Position numbers and translations under genes: made by a program. This document shows, one piece after another, positions 52,050 to 63,819 of a stretch of DNA of 64,000 bases. Under the pieces are notes generated by a model. It searched no databases. It was not told where the DNA came from and saw only the letters and a program-made list of their open reading frames with translations. The stretch lies in assembly GCA_905221605.1 (NCBI GenBank), contig CAJNDS010002788.1, forward strand, positions 213,761 to 277,760, written 5' to 3'. Source of the stretch: Symbiodinium natans. Lineage: Eukaryota > Sar > Dinophyceae > Suessiales > Symbiodiniaceae. The stretch's first letter is position 1. Each line of letters opens with the position of its first letter.

Positions 52050-54182
52050 ATGGCAATGGCGGAGCCAGAGGCAGAAGCGGTGCCGCGCTCGGAGGCCGAC
52101 GCTTTGGAGCTGACCGTCATTCCCGAGCGCGGCCCGGCCGGAATTCTGCAGAAAGCTTTGATTGTGCAGGTGATTGTGCGCTTGCATTGTGCGGTTGCAC
52201 ATCTCAACAAAAAAGGATACTTCCAAGCTTTGCGTGTGGAAACAGTTGGGTATAGGTTTGGGGGCATCGGATGCGAGGGATGCCAAGAACCAGTTGCAGT
52301 TTCTCCTGGCAAGAGAGGCAAGACAATCCTGTGCGGCTCCCGCAACACGATCCGAACTCTGATCCGCATCAAGACGCCTGCAAGCTCCACGAGCCGGCCG
52401 CCTGTGCAGGTGGCGTGCGTCCTGGATCGCATCTCGGCCAAATTCGGCCAAAAATGGCAATTAGTAGCACATAGTAGCACTATGTAGCAGCATCGAGCAA
52501 TCTAGCACTCGTTCTTGCTACCTCTTCCCAGCTCTACCCTCTCGAATTGTCACAGAACTGCTCGGGTGCCGCGAAGTTCTTGCTACACATGAACCATGAG
52601 CCTCTGCGACCTAAGCGCATCTCAGCGCGCAGAGTCTGCGGAGATCTGCAGAGTGTTTTTTCTGTTCGCCAAGATCGCAGGCTCCGGGTCTATGAGAGGT
52701 GCGAAGTTGGCTTTCGCAAAGCGTGCTTGCGCCAAGCTTGTCAAGCACTTGGAGGTACAGGACACGCTGCATTTCATCACCTATGACCACTCTGTGAACA
52801 TCATCTTCACAGACGGTGACTTGTCGGACGTCGGGAAAGATAACCTCAAGAGCCAGATTCATGCAGTGGGTGTCGGTGGTTCAACCAACCTGTTCGGAGG
52901 TCTTCAATCTGCTGCCGAGTTGTTGGGACAGGATGCACCAGGAGCCCACGAAGACGAAGCCCGAACCCCAAGTACACCATGCTCCAGGGTGAGACGCATT
53001 TTCCTGTTCAGCGACGGATGTGTCAACGCGGGCGTCACTGATCCGGCACACATCTGTAGACAGGTCGCCGCCTGGTCTGATGCGGGCATCACCACTACCA
53101 CCTTCGGCATTGGGGCAGACTTTGATGAACCTTTGATGCGGGGAATTGCTGAAGCCGGAAAGGGCCGCTATACTTTCCTTGCAACAGCCCCAGATATTCC
53201 TCGACTCGTTTCAAAGTCCATTCATGACCTTTTGAAGCTGTTCGGCAGCGAAGCCGTCTTGGATATCCGGGGGGGCAGCCACACTGTGGTTGACAAGGTC
53301 TATGGGGGAGATGACGAGGATGAGGATGCAGCCAACACGGCAAGTGCTGGGCTGTTGCAGCTGGGCGACTTGCATGCCGCCAATGAACGAATGGTGCTGC
53401 TGGAGCTCGCCTGCTCTCCTCCAGGCGACTTTGGCTTTGGCGCGACCATCAGAGCTGCGGAGTGGATGCTCTCATACCAGAGGAATGGGGCCACCGTACA
53501 GTTTTCGGGCTCCGTAGAGTTAACGACCACTGCCGACCGTGGTGACCGTGGGCGTGCCCAGGAGCATCCGGCAGTGAAGGCGATGTTCGCACTTCGCCGT
53601 GCATCTGATCTGGAGCGAGAGGTCGCAGATCACCTCCAGCGGCGGAACCTTGTTGCAGCCAGAGATGTGAAAGTCCAGCAGCTGCTGCTGCTTTCGCAGA
53701 CGCTGGAGTCGCTTGCAGGCAGTGATGTGGAAGAAGTCTTTGCCCTTGCCCTGCGCAGGGCCTACGAAAGGGCACAGCGAGTTGCAGAACAGCTTCAGGA
53801 AGACCAAGACATGGAGCTTACTCGCCGCCAGTGCGTGCACGAATGTGGCATTATGGATGCCATGAGTGTCGCCGGTTTCTCGGATGGCCGAGACTCCTCA
53901 GCAGGAAGCGCCATCGAGGATGACGATGCAATGTCCGTAGGGTCCGTAGGCTCAATTGCCTCCATTGACTCAATCGGCTCAGTGAGCAATGCCAGCCATG
54001 AGCGTCCCGCACCGGCACACACTCCTCGCAGAGATAGTGCGCCCGGCCCTTCTTCGAGGGAAGCTAAGCTTCCCCAGTACATGACATACGTCAGGAGCTG
54101 GGCCAGGTGGTGCTCGGAGCAACCCTTGGGATGCTTGCAAGGCCTCAAAGGACCCCGTGCATCCTCCGTTTCTGGAGCTTGA
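52050..54182 (+). CDS. VWA-domain protein with intact metal-ion site
   Basis: Exon 1 is 52050 to 52428 (it may itself hold an intron after ALIVQ, near 52168). Exon 2 is 52681-54182. The 252 bp intron is GC-AG and splits an Arg codon. The join creates VACVLDRSGSMRGAKL, the DxSxS part of the metal-ion-dependent adhesion site. The Thr (GGSTNLFGGL) and second Asp (IFLFSDGCVN) complete it. Downstream lie a beta-rich region (MVLLELACSPPGDFGFG), a long helical segment (RRAYERAQRVAEQLQEDQD) and a Ser/Asp/Gly-rich tail. Total is about 625 residues. There is no signal peptide or membrane segment, so probably intracellular. VWA domains bind protein partners through Mg2+/Mn2+ (family knowledge); the partner is unknown. 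The last about 45 codons may be intron read-through. Confidence 0.82.
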
Positions 54183-54249
54183 AGTCCCGAATGCAAGCTC
54201 CTGCTCAGAATGTGCACATGCATAGTCGTGGCGCATGTGCCACAGGGAT

Positions 54250-55600
54250 GGTACAGTTCCCCGCCGGCACCGTGCGACAGAGAAGCTGCTGTTAACGTTG
54301 CAGCTGAGCGTGGCGAGCATAGGGTCAGCATCTCAGCAAATTGCAGGAGATGACTTCCCAGCCCAGGTTCGGATGTATTCGAGCTCCATGAGATGAGTGG
54401 TGAAGGGGTCGCCCCCTCAGTGGCCAGGTGCACTCCGCGCGCTCGTCTTACGCATGTCGATTGGACGGATGTTCCTAGAAAATGAATATCAGGCAGGGAC
54501 TATGCCAGGGCAAAAGCCACACAAAATGATGCAAACCATGAGGCATGCCGATGCATGACATATGTGCTCGACACTCGTGTGACTGTGAGTGCATGGGTTT
54601 GAAAGGGGCGGGGGGGGATTGTGTTTCAAGCTTCTTTTGGGATCGCATTGTCATCAATGTAATTCGCGCTTCGGCTTCCTGTTGCAGTTGCAGATGCATT
54701 GTCGTGTCCACCTCTGAATGCCCTACCAAACAAGAAAAAACAACAAAACATACCTAGTTTTATGCTGTGCACTGTGAAGCCACCGCTTCTTGGCACTGAG
54801 GGAGTGAAAGAGTGAAGGATGTTTAACGTCTGCTTAGGATGTCCCTGGTATTGTCAAAAGCTGGCAACACCCCGATGCCGATCCCTGCAGCGCTATAGGT
54901 TTTGGGTTGCTCTTCCGCGGTGTTTTGACCAAGATTCTGCTGTTGTTGGTGCCCAGTCCCAACGCGTGCGCCGTTCTCGCAGCTGTTTTCTGGCTCAGAA
55001 CTTTGCCGTTGTTGTTGTGACCGACTTCCCGATTCCGAAGGAGGCCTTGAAGATTCCTCTGCCAGGTCCATGCAAGGATTTTGGAGTCAGAGAGCTCGAA
55101 CCCGAATTTGCAAGGGGGTTTCATAGGCCCATGTGCGCTCACAAGTTTGGATGCTTCGGGAAGCCTTTTTTTGGGGGCGGGGGGGGGGGGGGAAGGTCTC
55201 CTCCCACTCTTCTTGGCTTCCCAACGCGAGGGTACAGTGCGTTGAACTCCCTCAGTCCCCATAAAGTGCTTGAGTGAAGGAACTTAATTTGGGCATTTTT
55301 GCCTTGGGCATCCTTGGGCGCTAAATTGCACGATTCTCGAAGCCGTCCTACGAGGCTCTTAGGTACTCCAAATTTTTGTAGGACCCCAAAGTACCCCAAG
55401 AAACCAAACGGGGCAACCCTGCCAATCCCAGCGGGGTGCAGAGACCTTTCGTTTTGGGACTGGGTGGGTTTGATCCGTTCTCTAGGATTACTTGGGGTCA
55501 CGCGACCATCCTGTGGCTGTTTTAGAGCATTGGGAGAGTTGAAGCCTTAGGCTTTTCGCCACGTAGCAGGGAGCAGCTTCAACCTCCCTGGTTTCAGGCG
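54250..55600. other. No gene recognised downstream of the VWA gene
   Basis: Frames on both strands, including a 212-codon minus frame over 53795-54433 that is antisense to VWA coding sequence, show no domain. A poly-G run lies at about 55172-55192. Probably 3' flank and intergenic DNA. Confidence 0.4.
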
Positions 55601-55700
55601 CAGTATGAGGTTCCGGATGCTTCGGCAGGAGAAGCGGAAGATAATGGAGCGGCACCTGGACGGCAAACAGTGGCTTCCCGCTCCCGACTCATTTTTTCCG
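55598..55700 (+). CDS. Possible exon, frame uncertain
   Basis: After TTTCAG|G two frames are protein-like: AQYEVPDASAGEAEDNGAAP and MRFRMLRQEKRKIMERHLDG. The second resembles the Lys/Arg-rich helices of the coiled-coil blocks. No donor was fixed. Confidence 0.25.
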
Positions 55701-55749
55701 ACCATTTCTAGTCCTTCTCTCCAGAAAAACCCTCAAGCTTCATCAGGCT

Positions 55750-55905
55750 TCGTATGAGCCCAACAAGAGGTGCTTGTTGGTTGCTCGTTGAATGCGGTAC
55801 AGCCGGAACATGTAGACGTCGGGGCGCTTCCAACTGTGCACAATTGCGACTTCCAGCATCATCCCATCCGAATAGAACAGCCCAGAAGCTCGGACCAGAC
55901 CTGAT
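55750..55905 (-). CDS. Candidate C-terminal exon of unidentified gene, minus strand
   Basis: On the minus strand, a GCATCAG|G acceptor is followed by a frame reading GLFYSDGMMLEVAIVHSWK, RPDVYMFRLYRIQRATNKH and LLLGSYEA, then TGA. The aromatic and aliphatic content and beta-strand-like spacing look like genuine protein, while the plus strand gives a less convincing frame. No family recognised. If real, a gene runs opposite to the rest of the window. Confidence 0.4.
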
Positions 55906-57397
55906 GCAGAACATGACCAGGCAGATAGCCGAGACCCAGCCCTCGGTCGGGGAGGCTGGCTCTGGGCCTCTGTTACACGCGCGCGGACTTGGGGCATCTA
56001 GATGCTTCACAAGCAATGGTGATGCACAAGCACATTGAGGTAGGTCATTATTAGGTTCATGTTCATGGAAGCTTGTTCATGTCTTTGAAAGCTTGCCAAG
56101 CCATAGTTCTTGATAGATGGGACGCGATCTAGGTCTGAGAGCGTTTTTGGCCATTTTGGCGACATATGATTATGAGCTCAATGCCCAGAGTGCCATGGCC
56201 TGTCAGCGTAAATCGCGTGATGCACCGGAAAAGTGTGGGATGAGTGTTGGCTGTGACAGTTTGCGTCTCGCACGGAGCAGATGCCTGCCAAAGTAGTAGT
56301 AAAGGTGAAACGTGACAAGGATGAAAGCCAGTGCTGTGGACAAGAAAACGTTATCACAAGCAAGCTATTGATGGCACTGTGTCATACTGTGTCATGGCAA
56401 AGCATCTGCACAAGCAGTTCGTTGCGAACAGCGCTTGCCAACAAACTGGATGGATGCCTTAGCTACTGTCTAGTGCAAAAGATCGGCTGTGCGTGTGTGT
56501 GTGTGTGAGAAACCGTGACATTGTCGAAACTTGACCCACCCTTCCATTCAGCGCTCGGGCGGTGGGCTCGTCAACTGTTTACCGGCTTTGTTGGGCCCTT
56601 GGGGCGCTTTGGAGTTCGTTCTTTGAATATGGTTTGTTCCGCAAGCACATGCAAGCACTGTGCTAACACTATCGCGAGCGGTGATCGCATTTTGCACGAA
56701 ATGCTTACTTCTCCACCCGCGGGCTTGGGCAAGGACATCCAAGGACTGTCCGGGGCCTTTGCAACAGCAAAGTTCAGTTCGTGCTCTTGATGCCTCGTGG
56801 ATGTTCTCGAAGCGCGCTCTCGCCTAGGCCTCGTGCGCATCTCGTAGCGTTTCTGATGGAAATCGTGCTCTCCACCTATATACAGTGTTTGCGCTCTCGC
56901 TAAGCGTCCCAAACGTCGCAGGATGTCGCAGGCGCATGGAATCCAGCGTTTTGTGCCGTTGAATGGGTTCGTTGGGCGCCTCCAGACTCGCTAAGGGGGC
57001 CTGCAATTCGCGATTGGAAAATCGCGTTCGCGCATATGTGCCGTGCATCGACATCACCATCCTCGTAGCGGCTTTTGGACGTCGGGGTTCGCCATCCTCG
57101 TCGCTGGCGCGAACTCGGACGTGGCTCCAAAGTGAACTTTTGCAGTACGAGGGTAGTACGCGGAGGGCGTCTGGGGCTCCGGTGGCGTCCGGGCAAGTTT
57201 CGTGATCCGTGCAACTCTTCGTGTTTTTCTGCGGCCTCTCACTGTTTTGGGTCTTCGCTGGCAGAGGTTTGTTTGTGTCACATGAGAGTTCTGAAAGACA
57301 GACTGACGGGCTCCGAAGGTTCCCAGGAATGCCACGGACTCCTCCTTGGCCCCTATTGTGCTTTACAGTTCCTACTTCTATGCTGACGTTCACTGCT

Positions 57398-57485
57398 TGT
57401 TACTGCGTCTTGCTGCTTGTTATTGCTTGTTTTTGCTTGTTTTTGCTTGTTATTGCTTGTTTTTGCTTGTTTTTGCTTGTTATTG
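57398..57485 (+). repeat. TTGCTTGTTTT/TTGCTTGTTA minisatellite
   Basis: About seven units of TTGCTTGTT followed by T or A in tandem, giving a poly-Leu/Cys/Phe frame. The end of the array is clean at CATTATGTG. Confidence 0.9.
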
Positions 57486-59149
57486 CCATTATGTGACGTA
57501 TGTTGTGAACATGCTCAGAACCGGTAGAAACTCCTCCTGCGAGGAGGGGTGCGCAAATCACCGGCATGCCACGTGTTTGCATTTATGGAGCTTTTGAGGT
57601 CTGTTGGATCGCAGATTAGAGTTTAGCAAGCATAGAAGTTTCATGAAATCTCAGAAGATGAAGGCCTCAAGGCCACGTGACGTCGTGTGGGTCAGGGATG
57701 TGCAGCATAAGGTTTGCCAGCCTGGGGAGCTAGGAGTGTAGCCTCGAACCGCTTCCCAAGCTAGGACCTTTTGTTCAGAACCTTGCAGAATCCTTCAAAT
57801 ATGCCCGCGAGTTCATAGGCATGAGGCAAGACCCTAAAGGTTGGGGGGGTTGGGGGGTTGGGAGCTTTTGGGGGCAAGCGCTGAGGGAGTCTGACCGCGT
57901 CAGACCATAAATTTCGACCTTGGCTTTTGGTTTGAGGAGAATGTTGTTCTGCGGGATACGGATTCGGCCCTCGGGAGTCTCTGGAAGCTATCCGAAGCCA
58001 AAAGCCCCAACCTCATACTTCATGTGCCTTGCTGGTTTGGTTATACCTGTTTGGTTTAGAAGAGTCAAGTAGCTGTTACGTGCTCATGGGGATTTTCATA
58101 AAGTTATCCGAGCATCATGCGCTCAAACCTCGTCATAGCAGAAATAAACGCAAGCCTAAGACCCTGAAAAAGAACGTCACACTGTCCTGGTTAGTCAGGC
58201 CCGCCGGCACGCCAGTGGCAGCAACTTGCACAAGAAATCCAAGCATCTCGATTGCAGGAAGGGATTTCAGCCAGGGTTTGAGGGATGTGTGGCCGCACCA
58301 AACTCCTCCGTTGGATGCTTGAAAAGTAATTCGGGTCATGACCCAGCCCAGGATGATCACTGATTTGTTTTTTTTCGGTGTCATCCAACAGACAAGCTGT
58401 ACTTTGACGAAGCTTGAGGTTTCATCCGCAGGTCAACCATGTCTTGTACTTCTACATGTTGGTGATCTGTTGATGGCATATCCCATCCCCAAGCAACACA
58501 GACGGTTCTGAGCTCCAACTCTGCAAGAGCCTGCAGGGCTACGCATTCCCAGTGGCAGGACCGGGATGTTCCGAATATGGGGGACCAGGGGATTGTGGCG
58601 TGGCTCATGCGTTGGGGGCCAGGTCAGGATTTCGCTGATATGAGCCTGTTCAGGACATAGGATTCCGAGCTCCCATGCTGGTGAACAAATCTCGGACTTT
58701 GAGGATTCCATGTAGCTCTGACGCTTCTTGTGGCGACCTTGTTCTTGAGTTTTGTGTTTTTGCGCGCGTGGCTCGGTCGTCCGTGAAATGGCGGAAGCCC
58801 GCAGATGTACAACAGGTCTTAGGGCCCCCTGGAGGATCGCAAGCCCTGCGCTGCTGCCAAACGCTGCTGTCGATTACTTGTCGGCTATGGTAGGATAGGC
58901 ATAGGGGTTCAGAGCAGCGGCTGCTTCTGGGTTTCTGCTTGTTGTTCATCGTTGAAGCACTCCCAGCCCCAAACTCCCATTAAGAACCCCTGAAAGAACC
59001 CCTGAGGCCTAAGTGATGCCAGCGCAGACCCCCAAAAGTGAGAGACCATGTGGAAACGCAAGAGCCGCAAGAGCATTGCAAGGGTCCGCAGAGCACCAAG
59101 AGCACTCCAAGAGCACGGATGACGCTTCACGGGGACACGCAAGAGCGAC

Positions 59150-59335
59150 AATGTGGAGCCCGCTCGACCGTCGAGTGTTGCAGCACAATCGTAGTACAGC
59201 GAGGACGTCCGGAGCTATGGTGGCTTATGGTGGCTCGAAAGTCGACATTATGCAGTACACACGTAGTACGCCGAGGACGTCCTGAGCTCCCGCGTCTCGA
59301 AGGTCGACTTTTTGTAGTACAAAGGTAATATGGGG
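59150..59335. repeat. Dispersed short repeat with GTAGTAC core (three tandem-like copies)
   Basis: Copies near 59178, 59243 and 59305 share a T-x-GTCGA-x-TTTTGCAGTAC-like start, CGTAGTAC and CGAGGACGTCCGGAGCT. A fourth, more diverged copy lies near 57132-57175 (GCAGTACGAGGGTAGTACG, then GGAGGGCGTC). On the minus strand the copies read as related peptides (GRPRRTTCVLHNVDF, GRPRCTTIVLQHSTV, RRPPRTTLVLQKFTL). Confidence 0.7.
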
Positions 59336-61098
59336 GGAGCACGATATCCAGCCATACTCGCTTGTCCGCTTCACGTGCAGCTCAATCTAACACCCTCTCG
59401 CTCTGGACGCAAGACCCCCCAGCAGTTGGCTCACTGTTTCGGGGATATATAATCTGCCCGACATGCTGGGTCCTGAAACATAAGCTCTCACGCAGGACAA
59501 CACCGTGACGGTGACCATGAGGCACGGAGAGAAGCCACTGTGTTTTGTTTCACACAATCCGGCTTGGAGTCTAAGCGAAGATGCTTTATGAAGGAGCAGC
59601 CTGACAGACAGTAGCCGCGGTCAAATTGGATCCGGAAACGCATTTTCAACTAGATCGTTCCGAAGAAAGGGTCGCCTTCTGGCATGCGTTGTGCATGAGA
59701 CCTGAGTGGACTGGAATCTTCATGTTCTGGACTTTCGTGTTGTCGCCAGGTCATTCCAGACTGGGGGGTACATGCATCTGATCCTCTCAAGCGCAGTGCC
59801 TGCAAGGAATATCCCGCCACACTACACGCAGCAGCAGCTTGCGGATGAGGCGCTCCGTGGTTGTACTGCCTGAGACCTCCGACCCACCTTAGACCGCCTT
59901 TCGACATTTTCAACCCGGTCCGATCCTAACCTTTGACAGGGGTTCGGGTTTAACTCATGGAAGCCCCATATGCCACTCAGCGATCTTTGCTTCCAAAGCA
60001 AAGCCCTCAGCAACATTTTGTATGTCGCAGCCAGAAAGGCGGGCAGAAACTCGGATGATAGTCCCAAAGGCTTGCCGAGATCGAACAGAGCTTCTGATTA
60101 GGGAGCTGCGTAAAACCATCCAGAACAGAAGAACCTCGGACAGGGGTCCCCTGTTGATTAGCAGGGCCCCTTTGCAGGTATCAGTTGCAATTAGCGTGTA
60201 CCCTTAGGTGCCCAAAAAGAGACACTATAAAGAGACACTATGTTCCTTGAACCCTAGGCTCCAAGACATGTGAACCCTATATATACTAGATCCCGAAGGC
60301 ACGCGGGGTAGCAAGTTCCTAAAACAACCCGCGCAAACCCAGAGCTTACGCCCCGCAGCCATTGCTTCCCGGCAGTTGCATCGTCGTGGTTACGAGGGGT
60401 GCTTCCATTACCTGTACCTTCCGCCCGGAGACCTGGGGGGCTCAGGGCAAGAACCTGGTTCAGAGTTTGGCCTTCATTCCAACTTTTCTCTGTTGGCGTC
60501 GTTTTGATTCGGGTCAGGGCCTCCTCTGATGCGCTGGTCCTCTGCTCCACTCGCCCCAACCCCACTTTCTTTAAACACGTGCGAGCTTGCTTTGTAAAGA
60601 GCGTCAGCCCAGGAGACGTGAGTGTCAACACATACGAATCGTTTCTAAACCCGGCGTGCAAGCATTGGGTTTGCAAAGGGGGGGAGGCTTGATGCAAGAC
60701 AAGACGCTGCAAAGTGGAAGTTCCAAATATCTCCCCGCTTTGATTTTCGCCGGCCACAAGAGCGAGACCGAGCCCTGTAAGTTTGAATTCATGAATGGTT
60801 TGATGCAGGACAGGACCCCAAAATCTACTTCCCCAATAGCTTGCCGCCAAAAAGGATGATGCAACTTGGAGGTCTTGTTTTGCGGGGGAATCTCAATTTG
60901 CAAGGTCCGGTTTTGCGTGAAGCTACAGGGGAAATCCACTGCAACCAAGACTCCAGCCTTTGATTCAGATAGGACGCCCATACTGAACTAGGTTCATGAA
61001 GCATGGTGCTGGTGCACTGGCGGAAATCCTTCTACTGTGCATTCAGTTCGGGTGTCTTGGTGAGGAAATCCAACGAGGCTACGCAACTTCCCTCTGAG

Positions 61099-61158
61099 GT
61101 ACAATTTCCATCTGAACATCAACATGGGCTACGCGTCCATCAACTTTGCAAAGCCCAA
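61099..61158 (+). CDS. Possible exon of a Mei2-like RRM protein
   Basis: After CTCTGAG|G the frame reads YNFHLNINMGYASINFAKP. N-M/V-G-Y-A-F-I-N-F with a preceding aromatic-Phe strand is the hallmark RNP1-like segment of the C-terminal RRM of Mei2-type RNA-binding proteins, a family expanded in dinoflagellates (family knowledge). Ser replaces the usual Phe after GYA. Flanking exons of the domain were not found, so it may be a fragment or a relic. Confidence 0.4.
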
Positions 61159-61469
61159 GTGCGCGTGTCCATTCTGCTCATAAACCTTCAAGATTGCATA
61201 CGTTCGGTGTTGAAACAGCTTCCAACCGTGTAGTACTGGATAGAGCAAAGATATGCAAGGATGGAGTGAGTTGGAGGTTAGAGGCTCTCTGCGTTCTTGA
61301 GCTGCAGCGTAGGTACGCCTTGAAGCTCTATCTCGACCTTGATGGACAATGCCTCACCAAGCACATGAGGCCGCTGTACTCAGGGTCTTTTCTGCAGCTC
61401 ATCGACCATCATCGACCTATCGGTCATGCAAAAATACCATGCTGTACCGCGTTGCAGAAATCATAGTGT

Positions 61470-63105
61470 CATAGTTCCCGAATTCCACACACGCGCAGTC
61501 AATCAAGTCAGGAAGCAACTTGTGGGCTACAGCACCTGAAGTCTGAAGTTGTCTGAAGTATGCCTAAGTATGCAACGCTGTGCGCTGTGCAAGTTGAGCC
61601 TTGCAACAGGCTTTGCGTTTTGGGCCTCACTGTAAATTACACACAGCTGAGGGCAAACCCCAGTACAGGATAATTTCATCTACAACGCAGGTTTGCAAAG
61701 ACAGTTCTAAAGCGTGCGCAGAGGGTAAGCCTCCTTTTTGCTGCGCCAACGCCGTGTCTTGAAGTTGACCGTCGACTCGCGGTATGCTTTCGGAAAAGCT
61801 GAGGGCATGAGGCATCCCGCCTTGGATCAGGCAAAACGGAGAGTTCATCCACGTGCACCCCGCTTAAGGCGCAGCAGGGCTTAACTAGATGGCCCTCTGG
61901 TTTTTGCAGGTTAGGGGGGCCGGGGTTCACAGCTTAGTCCATAACTGCTGATTTGTGAAGGCTCAGGCTTTCAATGGCTTTTTATCGATGGAATTTTGAC
62001 CTTGTGGAGATTTTAAGGAGTTGGGGTTCGGGGTTGGGTTGGGTTCGGACCTGACACGATGGTTAGCTGTGGTTCCCTGGCGTTTCTCAAGCTAGTGAAA
62101 CCAATACATTTTGCTTGGGCGGTCAAGGTATCTGTCGGGTTGCTATAGGGGTTTAGTCTCATGTAGGGAAGGCTTTCCAGCATGTATAAAACAGAGGCAG
62201 GATGCAAGTGCAGAAGCCTCTGCCTGAACCCATATCCACTACTACCTGGAAGGCTACCCGTGACCTCTTCATGCGCCCCGAGATTGTGCAGAAGCAGGTT
62301 GCTTGGCATTCAACATTCTCCAGCAAGCATAAAGCGAACCTGAGCAAGCGGGGGGGACTCTTTAGCCTGGTTGTTGTTGCACCAGCGAGGGCGAACGCGA
62401 GTTGGTGCACCTTCATTTCCAAGGATTGCTGCGTTCTCTGAGAGCTGGAGTGCTCTTCAGAATGGTGGCCAGAAGCCGTGTAGACCCAGGGATACAGTGA
62501 AGGGATACAAGTGGCGATTGACCATGCCTGACAAGCCACATTTTCTTGCGCGGCTTTGAATAGACAATCTCGGAACTTAGAATATTTTCACGGTTGCAGG
62601 GTCGAGGTGAAGCCAAGTAGATGTTGTGGCTTCAAAATTTGTCCAAGCGTCAGGCTTTAGCACCTCGAAATGACTGTTAACGAATCGACGAAGCTCTCAC
62701 CTCTGCTGTGACACGGGGCATCCTGTTAGGACTTGACGGCGAAGGCTGAAACAATCAGTCCTCTTGCATCCCTTCTCGTAAGATTCACAGCGTCGCCCCT
62801 CCCTTCAATCTTTGGGCTTGTGAGGGTTGGAGCGCTTGAGCGTGAGGGTAGAACCTGCTTTGTTGGGATGCTTGCTCAGAGGGGCCCACCTGGCGTCCCT
62901 AGCCTCGTTCATCGGGAAAAGAGAGCAGCGGAGGTAGGCCTTTCACTCATAAGCGTGCCTCACAGCAGGGTGGAGAGCGTCTACCATCCAAGCTTCGTTC
63001 TGAGTTTTGCCTTCAAACGGCAGTCATGTCAAGCGACAACGAGGGTCGCGCGGCTGCCGTGTCATCCTCGTCGTCCCTCTTGGCAAAGACTGACGAGCAC
63101 AACGA
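61470..63105. other. No gene recognised
   Basis: Short frames only. A helix-like stretch near 62732-62755 (DLTAKAETIS) recalls the coiled-coil cassette exon LQTKAETLA but is too short to call. A stretch near 62236-62300 (TWKATRDLFMRPEIVQKQ) is protein-like but isolated. Confidence 0.35.
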
Positions 63106-63107
63106 AT

Positions 63108-63815
63108 CCCACTAATTACAAATTCTTACTTACTAAATACTAATTTACTAATTACTAATTATTAATTACTAATTATTAATGACCAATGACTAATTACGAA
63201 TTACTACTTACTACTTACGAATTACGAATAACGAGCTACGAAAAACGAATTACGAATGAAAAATTACAAATTACGAATTACGAATTACTCATTACTAGCT
63301 ACTCGCACTAGTTACGAGTTCCGAGTTTCTAATTTCCAATTTTCGTTTTTCATTTCTAATTACTAATTGCTAATGATTAGTTGCTAATTACTAATTATTA
63401 CTTACCAATTACCAATTTCTAAGTATTCATTACTAAGTACTAAGTACTAATTTCACTTATGACTAATTACTAATGACTAATTCCTAATTACTAATGACTA
63501 ATTACTAATTACTCATTACTAATTTCTAATTACTAATTACTAATTACTAATTCCCAAATACTAATTACGAATTACGAATTGCTAATTGCTAATTGCTAAT
63601 TGCTAATTGCAATTTGCTAATTGCTATCTGCTAATTGCTAATTGCTAATTGGTAATTGCTAATTGCTAATTGCTAGTTGCTAGTTGCTAGTTGCTCATTG
63701 CTCATTGCTCATTGCGCATTGCTCATTGCTCATTGCTCATTGCTCATTGCTCATTGCTCATTGCTCATTGCTCATTGCTCATTGCTAATTGCTAATTGCT
63801 AATTGCTAACTCAGC
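63108..63815 (+). repeat. AT-rich heptanucleotide satellite (TTACTAA to TTGCTAA to TTGCTCA)
   Basis: About 700 bases of seven-base units, often degenerate. It begins as TACTAAT-type units with TACGAAT variants, becomes GCTAATT from about 63578, changes to GCTCATT at about 63690-63780, and returns briefly to GCTAATT. AT content is far above the rest of the window. Confidence 0.95.
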
Positions 63816-63819
63816 ATTG

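Larger units (their letters stand above)
56050..61000. other. Five kilobases without recognisable genes
   Basis: Frames are short and show no domain on either strand. The stretch holds a TTGCTTGTT(T/A) array at about 57398-57484, a dispersed short repeat near 57111-57175 and 59150-59335, TTTAGG-like fragments and small homopolymers. It may be intergenic, or intronic for a gene whose exons I cannot see. Confidence 0.4.

Noticed and set aside
53795-54433. 212-codon minus-strand frame
   Set aside because: It is antisense to the well-supported VWA coding exon over most of its length and has no domain.
56145-56165. GCCATTTTGGC, part of the dinoflagellate spliced-leader sequence, as a relic of a retroposed transcript
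   Set aside because: Only about 11 bases of the core match, the flanking bases differ on both sides, and no gene follows.
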